Positions 23,950 to 34,970 of a stretch of DNA of 64,000 bases are shown here, in pieces. A program made the translations under genes and the position numbers. The stretch's first letter is position 1; the number at the start of each line of letters is the position of its first letter. This DNA comes from Trichobilharzia regenti. Its lineage: Eukaryota > Platyhelminthes > Trematoda > Strigeidida > Schistosomatidae. Below the pieces are notes generated by a model. That model did not search any database. It was not told the origin of the DNA and saw only the letters and a program-made list of their open reading frames with translations. The stretch spans positions 89,130,903 through 89,194,902 of the forward strand of contig OX235262.1 of assembly GCA_944472135.2 (NCBI GenBank), given 5' to 3'.

Positions 23950-24640
23950 ATTCCCCACTATTCGTCATAGGGGTAGTAAAATTTTCTAGATGTCAGGAGC
24001 AAATGTTGAATCATTCCTATTACACGTATTTGCAGTTGACTCGATAAACATAACTTCCGTTATCAATCTGTCTCTCCACCCCGTTTTATAAGATTTTACA
24101 GCTGTCATCTTATCCCATCGTATTGTATGGTTGTAAGTAATTGCACGTAGTACTACAGCTGAACTATTCTCCAGATTTCTTACTTTATTAGGATCAAATC
24201 ATCTAGATTTCGCTAGGTTTTTATGCTCGACTAGTCTAACTGACCCCGTTCTACTACTCTGCCTTATGTATCTGACTTGCCAATCATTAAAGTAGGGTAT
24301 TAGATAAACTAAATTGTTTTGTTTAACTGGCTCCATAGGCAGGATCCTTAAACCAACAAAGCTTATTTCCAAAGGAGTTGGCGGGTTTGAATGCCACTTT
24401 TATTCCTGCATTGTTAAGAATTCCCTTAAAGTTTCCGAGGTTCCCTCTTTGTATGGAAGTACTACTGATGATTTAAATTTGCTATTGATGGTAATATCTT
24501 CATCCTGTGTATGTTTGACATTCATGTCGTCATTAATATTATCAGTAATTTTATTTTTACTTTTTTGTACATACTTCCTGATTGATTTATCAGGGTAATT
24601 ATTAAGTTTCAAATTTTCTCTTATATGCCTCACTTCCTAT
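23950..24640 (-). mobile_element. Second Penelope-like element fragment, different lineage
   Basis: The minus strand from 24,633 reads NLKLNNYPDKSIRKYVQK, then VVLPYKEGTSETLRE, the conserved PLE connector before the endonuclease. A frameshifted NAGIKVAFKPAN, RLVEHKNLAKSR, NLENSSAVVLRAITYNHTIR and ITEVMFIESTANTCNRND follow, a decayed GIY-YIG domain. It is distinct in sequence from the neighbouring fragment at 23.2-23.9 kb. Confidence 0.75.
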
Positions 24641-24689
24641 CTTAGATTTTCTTTGGTACCATTTAGTTTTTGTGCCCTGTTACTTACTT

Positions 24690-24790
24690 TCATGCCTCGT
24701 TGGCCAAGTTCCTGACCCATACAGAAGTGACTTCACATTTGTGTTGGAAATCAGAATTTTGTTGTTTATGCTGAGTTAAGCAGATTTCCA
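24690..24790 (-). mobile_element. Short RTE-like LINE scrap
   Basis: TTGGCCAAGTTCCTGACCCA and TACAGAAGTGACTTCACATTTG match the antisense of the RTE region seen at 6,650-6,690 and 39,955-40,015. Confidence 0.5.
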
Positions 24791-25134
24791 AACTGTAATG
24801 AAATAATGGTGATGTTTTGAATTTATGGCATATTTAACATATTGTAGTGTATAGTTTGGTTTGAATAAGTTTATTATTACCGGATTTCATAGCAGTCATC
24901 ATTTCTGCACCTGTAGGCGACAAGTGAATAAATGAAACAAAGTTGACTGCACTGATAACTGAATTTTAGAAAAAATAATTATTCATCCTGATACAATGAA
25001 TTGGGTACTTTTAATTTCTGAATTATAGTGGATAGTTGTAATTAGTCTTTGAGTGTTGCAATTGATAATAAAAAGCCACAACCTAACATAATCTTAATAT
25101 TTTCACGGACCTTTGGATGAACTAATCGCAGTTA

Positions 25135-25420
25135 GTTTCATTGTAGGAGGGACTGAAGATGGATTGGACATATGCTGAGGAGATCGCTCAGTGGCACCAT
25201 ATGTTAGACAGGCCATCAAGTGAAACCTACATGTTAAGCGACGAGTTCAGCATGGGTCTGAGTGTGACATGGAGAAGATCATTTGGGGAGGAAAGATAAG
25301 TTTTTGGTTAATCGTAGAGTTAGTTGAAATTGATGAAGGAGAACCAAGTGGAATGGAGGTGTGCTGCCGAAGTTCTAAGTTATGTGCAGAGATCAAGAAA
25401 TGAATAATATGCTAATAATA
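25135..25420 (+). mobile_element. RTE-like LINE 3' end, old
   Basis: GGATTGGACATATGCTGAGG, TTAGACAGGCCATCAAGTG and GGTCTGAGTGTGACATGGAG follow the C-terminal zone; the copy ends in AATAATATGCTAATAATAAT. Confidence 0.65.
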
Positions 25421-25609
25421 ATTTCATTTCCAAAGGATGATGTCTGATGAAGTACTCAAGGTCTAGTACAAACGTTTGGAAGAAGAGTGTAATCAAAGCA
25501 ATTTTAATGGCTCTTTAAGTCACCCCAGAATTAAAATTGTCTAATTACCGTTTTATGCACTAATAAACCGATTTTTATATTCATATTAAAATCATTTGTA
25601 GCTCTATAC

Positions 25610-26110
25610 TGAATCGCTTTTCGTTTTAAATGCAACGCCCTTATAAACGAAGGAGGATAAACTTCTGTGTTCATCGCAAAATACTGACATGTGACCACAT
25701 ATTCATGACCTCTGTCAGGTATGTCTTATCCAGTGCTTTTGCTCGACATGGGTCTTCTTCAAGATAACGGAAGGTCACTTACAAACTGTCTGATGGATAT
25801 CAAAACCTACCTTACGAGGAGCTCGAAAACCTTGATTCCAAACGTATGGTGTCCATAGGCTTCAGAGTCCAAAAGGACTGAATGGCATACGAACCGGTTT
25901 TGATCACTGGAAATCATGAGAACGCAGTTCTCGGAGTTGGTCAACTTCCTCATGGATCAGAATTCAAGCCAAACGCTTGGCCCCTTAAGACAACCAGATG
26001 TTTTAGTCTGAGTGTTTGAGCAGTATTCCAGTCCTCGCACAAACTATAAAATTTAGTGTGATGCATCTCTTGATGCCCACAATGTACCGAATTTTCATTT
26101 TAATACTGAC
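25610..26110 (+). repeat. Dispersed repeat B, copy 2
   Basis: Second copy of the unit at 5,570-6,065, same orientation, with several small insertions and deletions. Function unknown. Confidence 0.65.
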
Positions 26111-26615
26111 AGTAAATTTAAATGGACCTCTAACCTTTAACCTAATTACTTCCACTTTTAATAATGCCTAGATTGCTACCTAAGATTATTTTTGTAGGCA
26201 AGGGATTAGCCCACTTTTTAAGTTCACTAAAAAGTTTACAAATCAACTTTCTTTTAACACAGAGTCACAACCATTTTATTTAGTCTTTAAGTCATAAAGT
26301 GGTTAAATTTAAGGTCATTACTCAGTAGTTTTAATGAAAAATTCATTTTATCTTAATTTTTACTGAATAAGTGGATATGTGTCAGTCACATTTGTGCCCA
26401 ATAAAGGCTTTTCTCCGTTTAACATAGGATGGTTTTCGGTTATTATTCTTATTTTATTTCTCATTAATTTAACTATATGTATGCTTGAATGTCTTACATT
26501 TATCGAAACATAGTTCCTGCACAGTTATGTTATGGAGTACCTTTTTTCGATGGGGAAATGCCTGAGTTGAATTCAAAAATGCATTTTATGTTTACATGTT
26601 ATTAATAGTTTGAGG
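26111..26615. other. No gene seen
   Basis: AT-rich, no recognisable feature. Confidence 0.45.
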
Positions 26616-26619
26616 ATTT

Positions 26620-26995
26620 TATCATGAGCCAAACTCACTTAGAGAACCATTCGAAAACCTGCAGGGAGTACTGAACAGTTGGTTCCTCTGTCCTAGTTTG
26701 AGACTCTCCAGTAGTACGCACCCACAATCAGTGTTCGAATCCAGGAACTTCTGGTTGCAAGGTGAGCCCATAGACCATTAAGCCAGTGGAACGTGATCCA
26801 ATGGCAGGTGCCTGAATTCTAACTTCTGCCAATTCATGACATAGCGGGACCCCGGTTGGTGCGTACTGTGAAGAATCCCAAACTAATCTGACAAAACAGC
26901 TGTGCAGTACTCCCAGGTTTTCTAATGGTTCTCTAACCGATGTCAGCTCACCATAAAATCTTCCAAACGATCAAACAAATCCCCAAAGAACCAAT
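26620..26995. mobile_element. Hammerhead-type retroposon, head-to-head pair
   Basis: Bases 26,620-26,840 are a minus-strand copy: tail, hammerhead zone, then B box GTGTTCGAATCCAGG on the plus strand and the A-box region. From about 26,850 the plus-strand hammerhead zone begins (GGTGCGTACTGTGAAGAATC, AAAACAGCTGTGCAGTACTC) with its tail to 26,995. The right copy lacks its head. Confidence 0.65.
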
Positions 26996-27640
26996 ACTCA
27001 AGAGTTACTGATGGTCTTGAAAATTTTTTAACACACTGAAATCCATACTTGCGGAATTCAGTTTTTCAACCAGAAATAATTCCTTATCTTTTGTCTAAAG
27101 TAAAGATTTGTTTTGACGATTAGTAATGTAGATAAGTTGGACTAATTAATAAAGACTTAGGTAATGGAAAAATACTATGCGGAACCCAGTATAGTTACAT
27201 TTATGAAACAAAAAAATGTTACTGATTTCTACATTTTTCACTGAAAATTATGTGTGTCGAATTCTGTATTTATTTTACTTGAATTAGAAGAAAATGCCTC
27301 ATATATTCATTCGTTTTAGTCTGCTTCTTAAGATCTTCGCTCTTAAATTCACATTCATATTAACTGCAGAACAATAAACATATCTTGAGGCCCAGGTCTT
27401 CGGCAGTAGTATTGATTATGACACACCTCTTTAAAAAGGAAACGTAGCTACTTTAAAACATTCTGTCATAGTGAATAGGACAATTTCATCTTGTCGTCAA
27501 TCTATTTTTAAGTACTTAGATGAAATGCAATTTTTTTAAGAAATAAACAAATACCATTCCTTTTCATTTCCAGCAGCTTTAAACTTTTAGAAACTTCATC
27601 TTTACTCTAGTTATATCACGTAACTAGTAACTTATTTTGC
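26996..27640. other. No gene seen
   Basis: AT-rich, no recognisable feature. Confidence 0.45.
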
Positions 27641-27960
27641 TCTAATCATGAAGCATTGGTTAACAAGGATCCGATTGACTTCAAGTTAGACGGTGAAAAG
27701 TCATAAGTAAGAGAACTATTGAAAACCAGGAATCTTTAGCAGTGCACAACCACACTAGGCATCCAAATTAGAACTTTTGGGTTACAACGCAAGCTCGTTG
27801 ACCATTCAGATACTGGAACAGAATCCAATGGTTGGCTATGAGTAGTAACTTTTGCCAATCTGCAATGTAAAGCACAACAGACAGTCAATGTCACTGGCGA
27901 GTATTTATCGTTACGCCCATCTTGGTGGGTCGCAGTGACCATGTTTTCTCAAAAGAATTC
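27640..27960 (-). mobile_element. Hammerhead-type retroposon, degenerate copy
   Basis: The minus strand reads head remnants, an A-box region (CAGTATCTGAATGGTCAACG), GTTGTAACCCAAAAGTTC, then a ruined hammerhead zone and the tail GGTTTTCAATAGTTCTCTTA. The ribozyme core is gone. Confidence 0.5.
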
Positions 27961-28399
27961 CAGGCAACTTCATCTTGTAGTCAGCTAACAATAAACATTC
28001 GATTTTCTTTACATCTTTTTATCTTTTACTAAGTAATTCACGCTACAGTAGTTTTTATTCCTTGTTTTATTCACTAATCCCTCTATGAAACAGGAAGGCG
28101 ATGACAGAAGTGACAAGATGTGATTACAATTGTAAATAAATAAACAGGTTACTTTATTTATTTTCAGCCCCTTTCTCATTTGTATTGTGCCTCACTACGT
28201 AAACCCACTAGATCAGTGTAAGTTGATCTCATAACTGTAGTGTTTAAAATGTAGCCTATAAACATGATATTTGCTGAGAGACAGTGGACACAAAACGTAC
28301 TTCGGAAAAGGATTCTTAGGCCTATCAACTTCTAACATCGAATATCAAACGTCATGATAATACAACACTGTGTTATTTAACTTTAGAAGGCATAATTTA

Positions 28400-28438
28400 A
28401 TCTCAACTACTAAGTATATTTTACTTAGTAGTTGAGAT
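28400..28438. repeat. Perfect 17-bp hairpin
   Basis: TCTCAACTACTAAGTA (28,401-28,416) and its exact reverse complement (28,422-28,437) flank a 5-nt loop; one more A-T pair extends the stem. It lies in otherwise featureless DNA and matches no other repeat here. Confidence 0.85.
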
Positions 28439-28874
28439 GTACATTATGTACAGATATCCCTACCTTAGAGCGGTGACGTGAATATCTCAGTAGGAAATCT
28501 TCTAGTTTTAAAACTTTGAAGGACACAAGTTCATTAAACTGAGATGTTTAGGTAAGTCTATCTATATTATACATTTTCTAAGTACCATTTGTCCATCTTC
28601 TATAATTAAATTAGTACATAAATGTCCAAAACCCCTGAGAAGTAAAAAAAAATACTATAGAAGTAATAAAGCAATGGATAGAAAACTCTGGATTTTACCG
28701 TATCAACAAAATGTGTTTAAAGAGATAGGAAAACAAACAACCAACCAACGAAAAATGAGCCTAATATGAAATAATGCTGTAAAATACTTTGGTCTAGGTA
28801 CTCGACTTTGAATACGGCTCCATTGAGGTTTGGGTGGCCAGGTGGTATCAGTAGCCATCACACAATTGGTGTAT

Positions 28875-29235
28875 ATTATTATATTATTATTGCCTTAGGT
28901 TTTGAGTGGAACATATGCCTTCAACAACACATTTCCGCTTCGTTCTATTTTCTGCTCATAATCACCTCTATTCTCCTCGTCGCACAACCTCCTTCATGTC
29001 ATTCTCGGATGACCCACTCGTCATTCCCTATTCGGGTTCCACTTGAGTGATGACCTGCATTGAGTTGAATTGTCATCTGACTGCCTCTTCAACGTATCCC
29101 CAATCCATCTCCATTTTCTCCTACATATCTGTTAACCAATAGGTTCTTGGTTGGTTTGTTCCCAGCCAGAGTTTCTTGTTTCTAATTCTTTATCGCCTGA
29201 CATCTAATCTTCAGCATAGAGCCAGCGGCAATTGA
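28875..29235 (-). mobile_element. RTE-like LINE 3' fragment
   Basis: The minus strand shows ETLAGNKPTKNLLVN, ENGDGLGIR-like and VEPE.G zones and ends near 28,875 in ATA/TAA repeats after GGCATATGTTCCACTC. Confidence 0.7.
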
Positions 29236-29825
29236 GTAACATTCATTTCATTTCATTCTGAAATAGTTACTTCTACTTCTTTGAATCACGTCAACATTAT
29301 CCTCCACTGACACCACCAACCCCCCCCCCTCACCTCATTATCATCATCATCATTATCACTTTCTCTTTGTCTGGGTAAATTATCCCTACAGTTTAACTTC
29401 CTATTCGGCTTATTTTCTTTCTAATCCTTGTCTGTTTTAATGATATTTTTGTAGCCGCTGTTGTTGTTATTGTTTGTAAACTGTATTATTGTTGTTTAAT
29501 TGCAAATCTGTGTAAGTTCATCATCATTCGTTAGTTAATTCACACCACGTGACTATTTTTTTTTTTTGTTAACCGCTTAAATATGGATATTCCATCGTGT
29601 TGTGATTATCAAAACAAAACAACAACAAAAAAATAACCCAGACTATTTGGCAAGATGGTGTAAACAATAATTACACAAAAAACAACTATTAATAAGTTTC
29701 AGATGATAGATACATTGTCAATAAATCTTTCTTAACATTATATGAGAATAAAATTGATACATTGTTAGAATTTATATTTATTTATTTGATTTTGATTTTA
29801 CAAAATGATTCAATAATTACTATTT
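29236..29825. other. Low-complexity AT-rich DNA
   Basis: Contains a C run near 29,322-29,330, a TCA/ATC run near 29,338-29,357 and a T run near 29,557-29,568. No gene seen. Confidence 0.5.
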
Positions 29826-30470
29826 TAAGTGGTTGGTGGATTTCATCAAGAGCTGAAATCAGTTAAAGAACCACTTAAGAGTACTAGACACCTGTTTCAT
29901 CCTAGTTTAGGTCCCCTCACAGTACGCAAAACACCGCGGTCTGAACCTAGGAGCTTCTGGTTACAAAGCGAGCCTGTAGATCATGTCATCTCATCGTGAA
30001 ATCCTCCAATCAATCAAACAAAATCCCTACAAAACCAATATTTCAAAATTAATCTGATGCTCACTAGCGACTGGCCCTATTCAAGTAGGTAGTTACCTGA
30101 GGTTCTAGTGGGAAGCCGTGACTAGTAGGGTGCAGCACGCTGAAGGTGAGTTAGTAACTCATCGAAGAAGACATTGGTTAGTTGTCGCGCTATGTCATGA
30201 ATTGGCAGGAGTTGGAATTCATACACCAGCCATTTCATTGGGTTCCAGTGGCTTGATGGTCTACAGGCTCGTCTTGGAACCAAAAGGTCCTGGATTCGAA
30301 CACTGATTGTGGGTGCGCACTACTGGAGAGTCTCAAATTAGGACGAAAGGAACAGCTGTTCAATACTCTCTGCAGGTTTTCCAATGGTTCTCTAACTGAT
30401 GTCAGCTCATGATGAAATCCTGTAACCAATCAAATTCAATCCCTACAAAACCAATACTTAAAAATTACTC
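29826..30470. mobile_element. Hammerhead-type retroposon, head-to-head pair with tail-head junction
   Basis: Bases 29,826-29,985 are a minus-strand partial copy. They join a plus-strand tail (29,993-30,040: GTGAAATCCTCCAATCAATC, ACAAAATCCCTACAAAACCA) that runs directly into a full plus-strand copy: head TGATGCTCACTAGCGACTGG, A-box region, B box GGATTCGAACACTG (about 30,293-30,306), hammerhead zone 30,313-30,360, tail to 30,470. The hammerhead keeps GGACGAAA and ACAGCTGT but has a 4-nt insertion between them and box 1 CTGGAGA. Confidence 0.7.
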
Positions 30471-30659
30471 TTTTATTTTGGTTTGTTACAGATGCAACCA
30501 ATAAAACTTTTTTGGCAATTAAATTTTAAAACATAGTGGGTATAATGAGGCGTCCTCCTATATCATCAATGAACAGAAAAAAAAATGTAATAGATGATTA
30601 TAGTTATGATCATTTATCATGAGTTCCATGGTTTATCAAAGGAATAACATTAGTTAGAA

Positions 30660-30830
30660 AGTAATAAAAAGTAGGAGAGCAGGAAACCTTGCCAGGACCT
30701 AGTTTTCGTGCTATTTGGTACTCACCAGGAACTCATGTACCTTCTGAGTTTCAAACCCCTACCACCCATTGCTGCAGTCACAGACGTTACCACTGAGCAA
30801 TTCGGGCTCACCATTGACCTCCTATAGGAC
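30660..30830 (-). mobile_element. tRNA-headed hammerhead SINE, variant III, second copy
   Basis: The minus strand reads a tRNA-like head (TTGCTCAGTGGTAACG A-box region; GGGGTTTGAAACTC B box), then a hammerhead-like zone: GTGAGTACCAAATAGCACGA, AA, CTAGGTCCTGG. The stem II strands are GTAC/GCAC, GAAA is intact, and ACTAGGT makes a partial stem III palindrome. Box 1 has lost a base. It resembles 16,222-16,440. Confidence 0.55.
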
Positions 30831-30899
30831 TGTATTGGTTACTTTTGACTGCAAACTGGTCAGTCTATTGCGAGCACTAAAAAAGAGTTTATATTTTAT

Positions 30900-31299
30900 A
30901 CAATTGGTGGATGGTGGCTAGCAGTGGAATCCAGGATGCGCATTTCGTCCTATTTGGGACTCGTCACTGGATGTACCTGCATTTCTCAGTGAGTGATGAT
31001 GTTCCCACCGAGGCTCGAACCCAGTACCCATAGTTTCGGACGCCAGAGCGTTATCCACTAGACCACTTGGGCCACGAGAGCCACCCCTTGTGCGACGGGT
31101 CATATTAATTATTGAATTGAACTTTCGATTTTCCCGCCGATTGATTGGACTGAAGTGCTCGGTCTCAGGTTGGTACAATTGTATACTAATTAAATACCCA
31201 GACATCGTCGAAGCATCCGCACAAGAAGCCGACATGTCAACCTGAGACCGAGCACTTCGGTCCAATCAATCGACGGGAAAATCAAAAATTCAATTCAAT
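30900..31299 (-). mobile_element. Sm-alpha hammerhead SINE with 5' inverted repeat and 14-bp target duplication
   Basis: AGTTTATATTTTAT occurs at 30,886-30,899 and again at 31,300-31,313, so the element between is exactly 400 bases. In its own direction (minus) it holds two 62-bp inverted arms (31,238-31,299 and 31,111-31,172, 58 of 62 matching), a tRNA-like Pol III promoter (TGGTCTAGTGG A box; GGGTTCGAGCCTC B box), a hammerhead segment, and an end reading CACCATCCACCAATTG. The tRNA plus hammerhead part is the Sm-alpha SINE known from schistosomes. The inverted-repeat part is not something I know from that family. Confidence 0.85.
30924..30974 (-). ncRNA. Sm-alpha hammerhead ribozyme, C3 missing
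   Basis: On the minus strand: stem I ATCCAG with CTGGAT; box 1 TGACGA with its first C deleted; stem II GTCC, loop CAAATA, GGAC; box 2 GAAA; palindromic stem III ATGCGCAT; cleavage after the C preceding CTGGAT. Active schistosome hammerheads have the same layout with an intact CUGAUGA, so this copy is probably weak or inactive. Confidence 0.8.
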
Positions 31300-31313
31300 A
31301 GTTTATATTTTAT

Positions 31314-32475
31314 GTTAAAACTTTACAAGCATTCAATTTCGCCTTGATCAAACCTGGTTACTCCAAATGGCGTTTGATTCAAAAGGGTTATGAGTGCAAT
31401 AAGGTATTGGATCCATCTTTCAGGCTGTTTAGGAGAGTACCTATCATTTAATAGACCTTCAGGAAAAATTCAATCAATGAGGTAATAGGGTGAAAGTAAT
31501 TTCAGTGCAATTGTGAAAACACATTCTGCTATAATTTCATATCATGTCATAGTCTGAAAAATACAATAAAAAAAAGCGTGATTCATTTGTTATGCGCATA
31601 CATAACCCAAATTTGGGTAGGTCAACTAATGAAACGAATTAATCAGCCATTCAAAGAATGCTTCCTCTTTTAAATGTAGTCACTGTGTCATGCGAAAATA
31701 TTTATCACATATCTGCTATGATACATGTATCAGTTGATGAACAGTTTCCGAAGTATTACATTAAGTGAAACGAAGTTTCCCTCATCGAATAATAATAAAA
31801 ATAATAAAAGCAATACTTGATGAGCTTCAAAAATGTCTTCAGTTCATCAAAATGATAAATTAAAACATTAATAATTAGGTTTTCAGTGGAGTGGATATCA
31901 TGAAAAAGTAGTGTGAAGGAAAAGAATATAGATGGAAGAATTTTAAGAATAATTTCATTTCAAAGACTTCGTTCTGTGCTACCATCCATTACCTAGTACA
32001 GAATTAAATCTGCTATCCTGAATTAATCATGGTTTCAATTTAGATGCGAATAGTTTTCTTTGAAAGCCTTTATATCACAAATTTCCTGATTATTGCAGAT
32101 GACATACAGTAAATTGTCAACGCTACTGTCAAGGAACTTAACCCTAAGTTGCTATTATTTGCCAAGACGCTTCGAATCGATAATTACTAAGACCGATTAT
32201 CAACTTTAACTCCAAAGTACGAGGACTTGTAATAAGTTTTGTTTTCCGGCAGTTAAGATCGATATTGATGCAAAGTCTATAAACAAATGTTTTACACGTA
32301 ATGTAATGTTTTTTTATTCGTAATCTTTCGTCTTCTTCCAACTTGTACAAGATTGGACCATTTGCGCCTTCGAGTTGCCCACCAATGGCTACCAGTTCCA
32401 ATAAACAAACGTTCAATGTTCACATTCATTTACAGCTACTTTGAAAATGAATTAATAAAAGCCGTATTTATAAGA
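31314..32475. other. No gene seen
   Basis: A minus-strand frame at 32,144-32,416 (90 codons, includes ITSPRTLELKLIIGLSNYRF) is the longest open stretch; I do not recognise it and found no splice or repeat support. Confidence 0.4.
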
Positions 32476-32479
32476 AGCT

Positions 32480-32945
32480 GGTTCTCTAACCAATGTCGGC
32501 TCATGATGAAATCCTGTAACCAATCAACCAAATCCCTACAAACCAATGCTTGAATGTCAATGAGATGCTCACTGGCGACTGGCCCTATTCAGGTAGGTAG
32601 TTACCTGGGGTTCCAGTGGGAAGTCGTGACCAGTAAAGTGCAGCAGGTCAGGTGTGAGAACGAACACCCGCCAAAGACATTGGCTAGGGGTCACGCTATA
32701 TCGTGAATTGGCAGAAGTTAGAATTCATAGACTGGCCATTGGATTGGGTCCCAGCGGCTTAATGGTCTATGAGCTAGCTGGCCTTGTAACCAAAAGGTCC
32801 TGCATTCGAACACTGATTGTGGGCACGTACTAATGAAGAGTCCTGAACTAGGACGAAACAGCTGTCCAGTACACCCTGCAGGTTTTCCAATAGTTCTCTA
32901 ACTAATGTCAGCTCATGATGAAATCCTGTAACTATACTCAAAATT
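32480..32945 (+). mobile_element. Hammerhead-type retroposon, tandem tail plus full copy
   Basis: A plus-strand tail (32,480-32,553: GGTTCTCTAACCAATGTCGG, ATCCTGTAACCAATCAACCA) joins a full plus copy: head GATGCTCACTGGCGACTGG, spacer, A-box region (GCGGCTTAATGGTCTATG), B box GCATTCGAACACTG (about 32,802-32,815), hammerhead 32,823-32,875, tail to 32,940. The tail-then-head order indicates a former tandem unit. Confidence 0.75.
32823..32875 (+). ncRNA. Hammerhead motif, perfect stem II, C3 changed
   Basis: Stem I GTACTA with CAGTAC (one mismatch next to the core). Box 1 is ATGAAGA (C3 to A; position 7 is A, which is allowed). Stem II is GTCC/GGAC with a 7-nt loop. Box 2 GAAA, stem III ACAGCTGT, cleavage after C32,866. 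Confidence 0.65.
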
Positions 32946-33679
32946 AAGTATATCACTGAAATGTGCAGCAGCTTAGATATGGCTCAGAGTAGGCATATCG
33001 AGGGTTACTGCCGTGAATCTAACTGTCAGTCAAGTTGAATTCTTCTCGTACCTATCACAATTGTAAATTACCTTTGTCTAAAAATCAAGGTAATTTTGGG
33101 CTGGCAGATCACATATTAAAACGTTTTCTTAGGCTTATACCTGTGCAGGTGTTGCTAAACTACTGGGTGTTTCAAAAAGTCTGTCATTACTCTACATTTC
33201 ACTTCTGTAAATAATGTGAACAAGAGATTAACTTAATTAATATACAGGTGAGACTCGATTTATTTTTCTGTCTGAATGTTTTTTCCCACTCCACAACTTA
33301 TATACTGACAAATGAACTCATGTATTTACAGGTGTATAACTCTGCAATGAGTCGTGCTAAGTATACCAGAATTATACTAAATGAACAATGTCAAAGAAAA
33401 TAAACAAAATGTTATTCTCATCCTAATGTCTATTTAGGTTGTTTGTTTTTTCTACTAATTTAGACTCTTTTTTACTTTTGTTCTCCTCTATGTAGTGACG
33501 AATGTATTTGTGACTTCGAACATTCATTAGGTTTTATCAATCCTAAATAGTTTTTCACTCTATTGTCTTAATATAGGCAGGAATTGAATGAAATGACCCC
33601 CAAAAAGTGTTATTTTTATTTATTTATTTTGTTGGAGAAAAGAACAACAGCTATTTCGGTCATATAAACAAATATTTAT

Positions 33680-33721
<42 letters not shown>

Positions 33722-34040
33722 TTACTTTTGAGAGAAACATGTACTCTTAAATACCCCCTAAATATCTGTCTGAATGTTAAAATAAGTAGATGTTGTTGAA
33801 CTATAAGTACAAAAAATAATAATAATTAGGCATTTTTGTAAGTGTAATTAATTTGACTTTTTGCACTCTAGACAAAAGTGGCTGCAGTAAAATACGTGTT
33901 GACAAAGTCTATTTTCAGTCGAGTTTTAAAAACTTAAAGTGTTTTTTTTTACTGACGTTGATAATATATGACTATTTAAATATACAATTGATATTAGTGA
34001 ACCACGAATTATGATTCATAGATAAGAAGGAAATGAGTCA
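32946..34040. other. No gene seen; AT microsatellite
   Basis: An AT run of about 18 units lies at 33,683-33,719. The rest is AT-rich without recognisable features. Confidence 0.5.
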
Positions 34041-34044
34041 GGGA

Positions 34045-34275
34045 TTTAGTGGTAGAATGTTTGCAAGTGATGCCTCATGTGGTCTGGGGTTCGATTCCAG
34101 GCCGATGCAATCCTGGACGTAGGTAGTCTAGCTGTGGTAAACCCGCTAAGAAGGGAAGGTTCGACGTAAGGCTAGGAATGTTCACCCCGTAAAATACAAC
34201 ACCAACGCCACTGGAACTTCAACGCTTCGAGCTTGAAGCCTTATGTACCACTAGGAATTGCAAAGGAATGAAATG
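34045..34275 (+). mobile_element. tRNA-headed SINE, tail type ii
   Basis: Head: TTTAGTGGTAGAATGTTTGC, GGTCTGGGGTTCGATTCCAG (B box). Tail: AAGAAGGGAAGGTTCGACG, AACACCAACGCCACTGGAAC, CTTGAAGCCTTATGTACCAC. Confidence 0.75.
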
Positions 34276-34784
34276 GAAGTAAGAAGAACATTTGAGATTA
34301 GATTGTTCAACTCAATATCTATTTCATTTAGTTTATTCAAGAGCCATTATTTTCCAGTTCATGATTGACTCACATCTGTTGGAGATCTGTTAGCAATTTG
34401 AAACCATAAAATATATTGATTTCTGTCAGCACAGAGGAATTCACATACTGGTAGCTGTCGTGTAAGAACCCTCTATCTTGAACTCGTATTAACGATGTAT
34501 CTCAAGGCGCTTCATTAAGTTACATTAAGAAGTTATGAAATCCTCTTTTTACCCACCGTGCCTTTCTTTCCTTCATCAGTAGTCGATAGCCAGTAGTTGA
34601 GAAAAAAACTATGAGTGAAATAACATCTCTAGCAAGTATTAATATTACTGTACAACCTTCAAAGATAACTTCTTTCATCAGGAAAATTTTCTACGCTGTA
34701 TTATTTTATATTTTCTTCATGACTCACGGCACATTTTCGGTTGTTTAAATTCTCCTTTTATTTTCAAAAATTAGTTTGTATGGA

Positions 34785-34970
34785 TTTGACTCACTCCAAG
34801 TTTTACCATGGACTGATGTTAGTTACAGAGACACTGAGGACCAAGGGACTTTTCAGCAGTACTCACCCAACAAGGTTCAAACCCAGGGCCTTCCGATAAC
34901 GAGGAAAACAAGTAAACTATTCGACCAACAGTAGCCGATCCTATTCATTAATTTAGCGCGACTATCAACC
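34785..34970 (-). mobile_element. Hammerhead-type retroposon, degenerate copy
   Basis: Minus strand: B box GGGTTTGAACCTTG, a ruined hammerhead zone, then tail with CATCAGTCCATGGTAAAAC. It has no usable ribozyme core. Confidence 0.5.

Noticed and set aside
30918..31265. 115-codon minus-strand protein
   Set aside because: The frame runs through the Sm-alpha promoter, ribozyme and inverted repeat, all non-coding parts.
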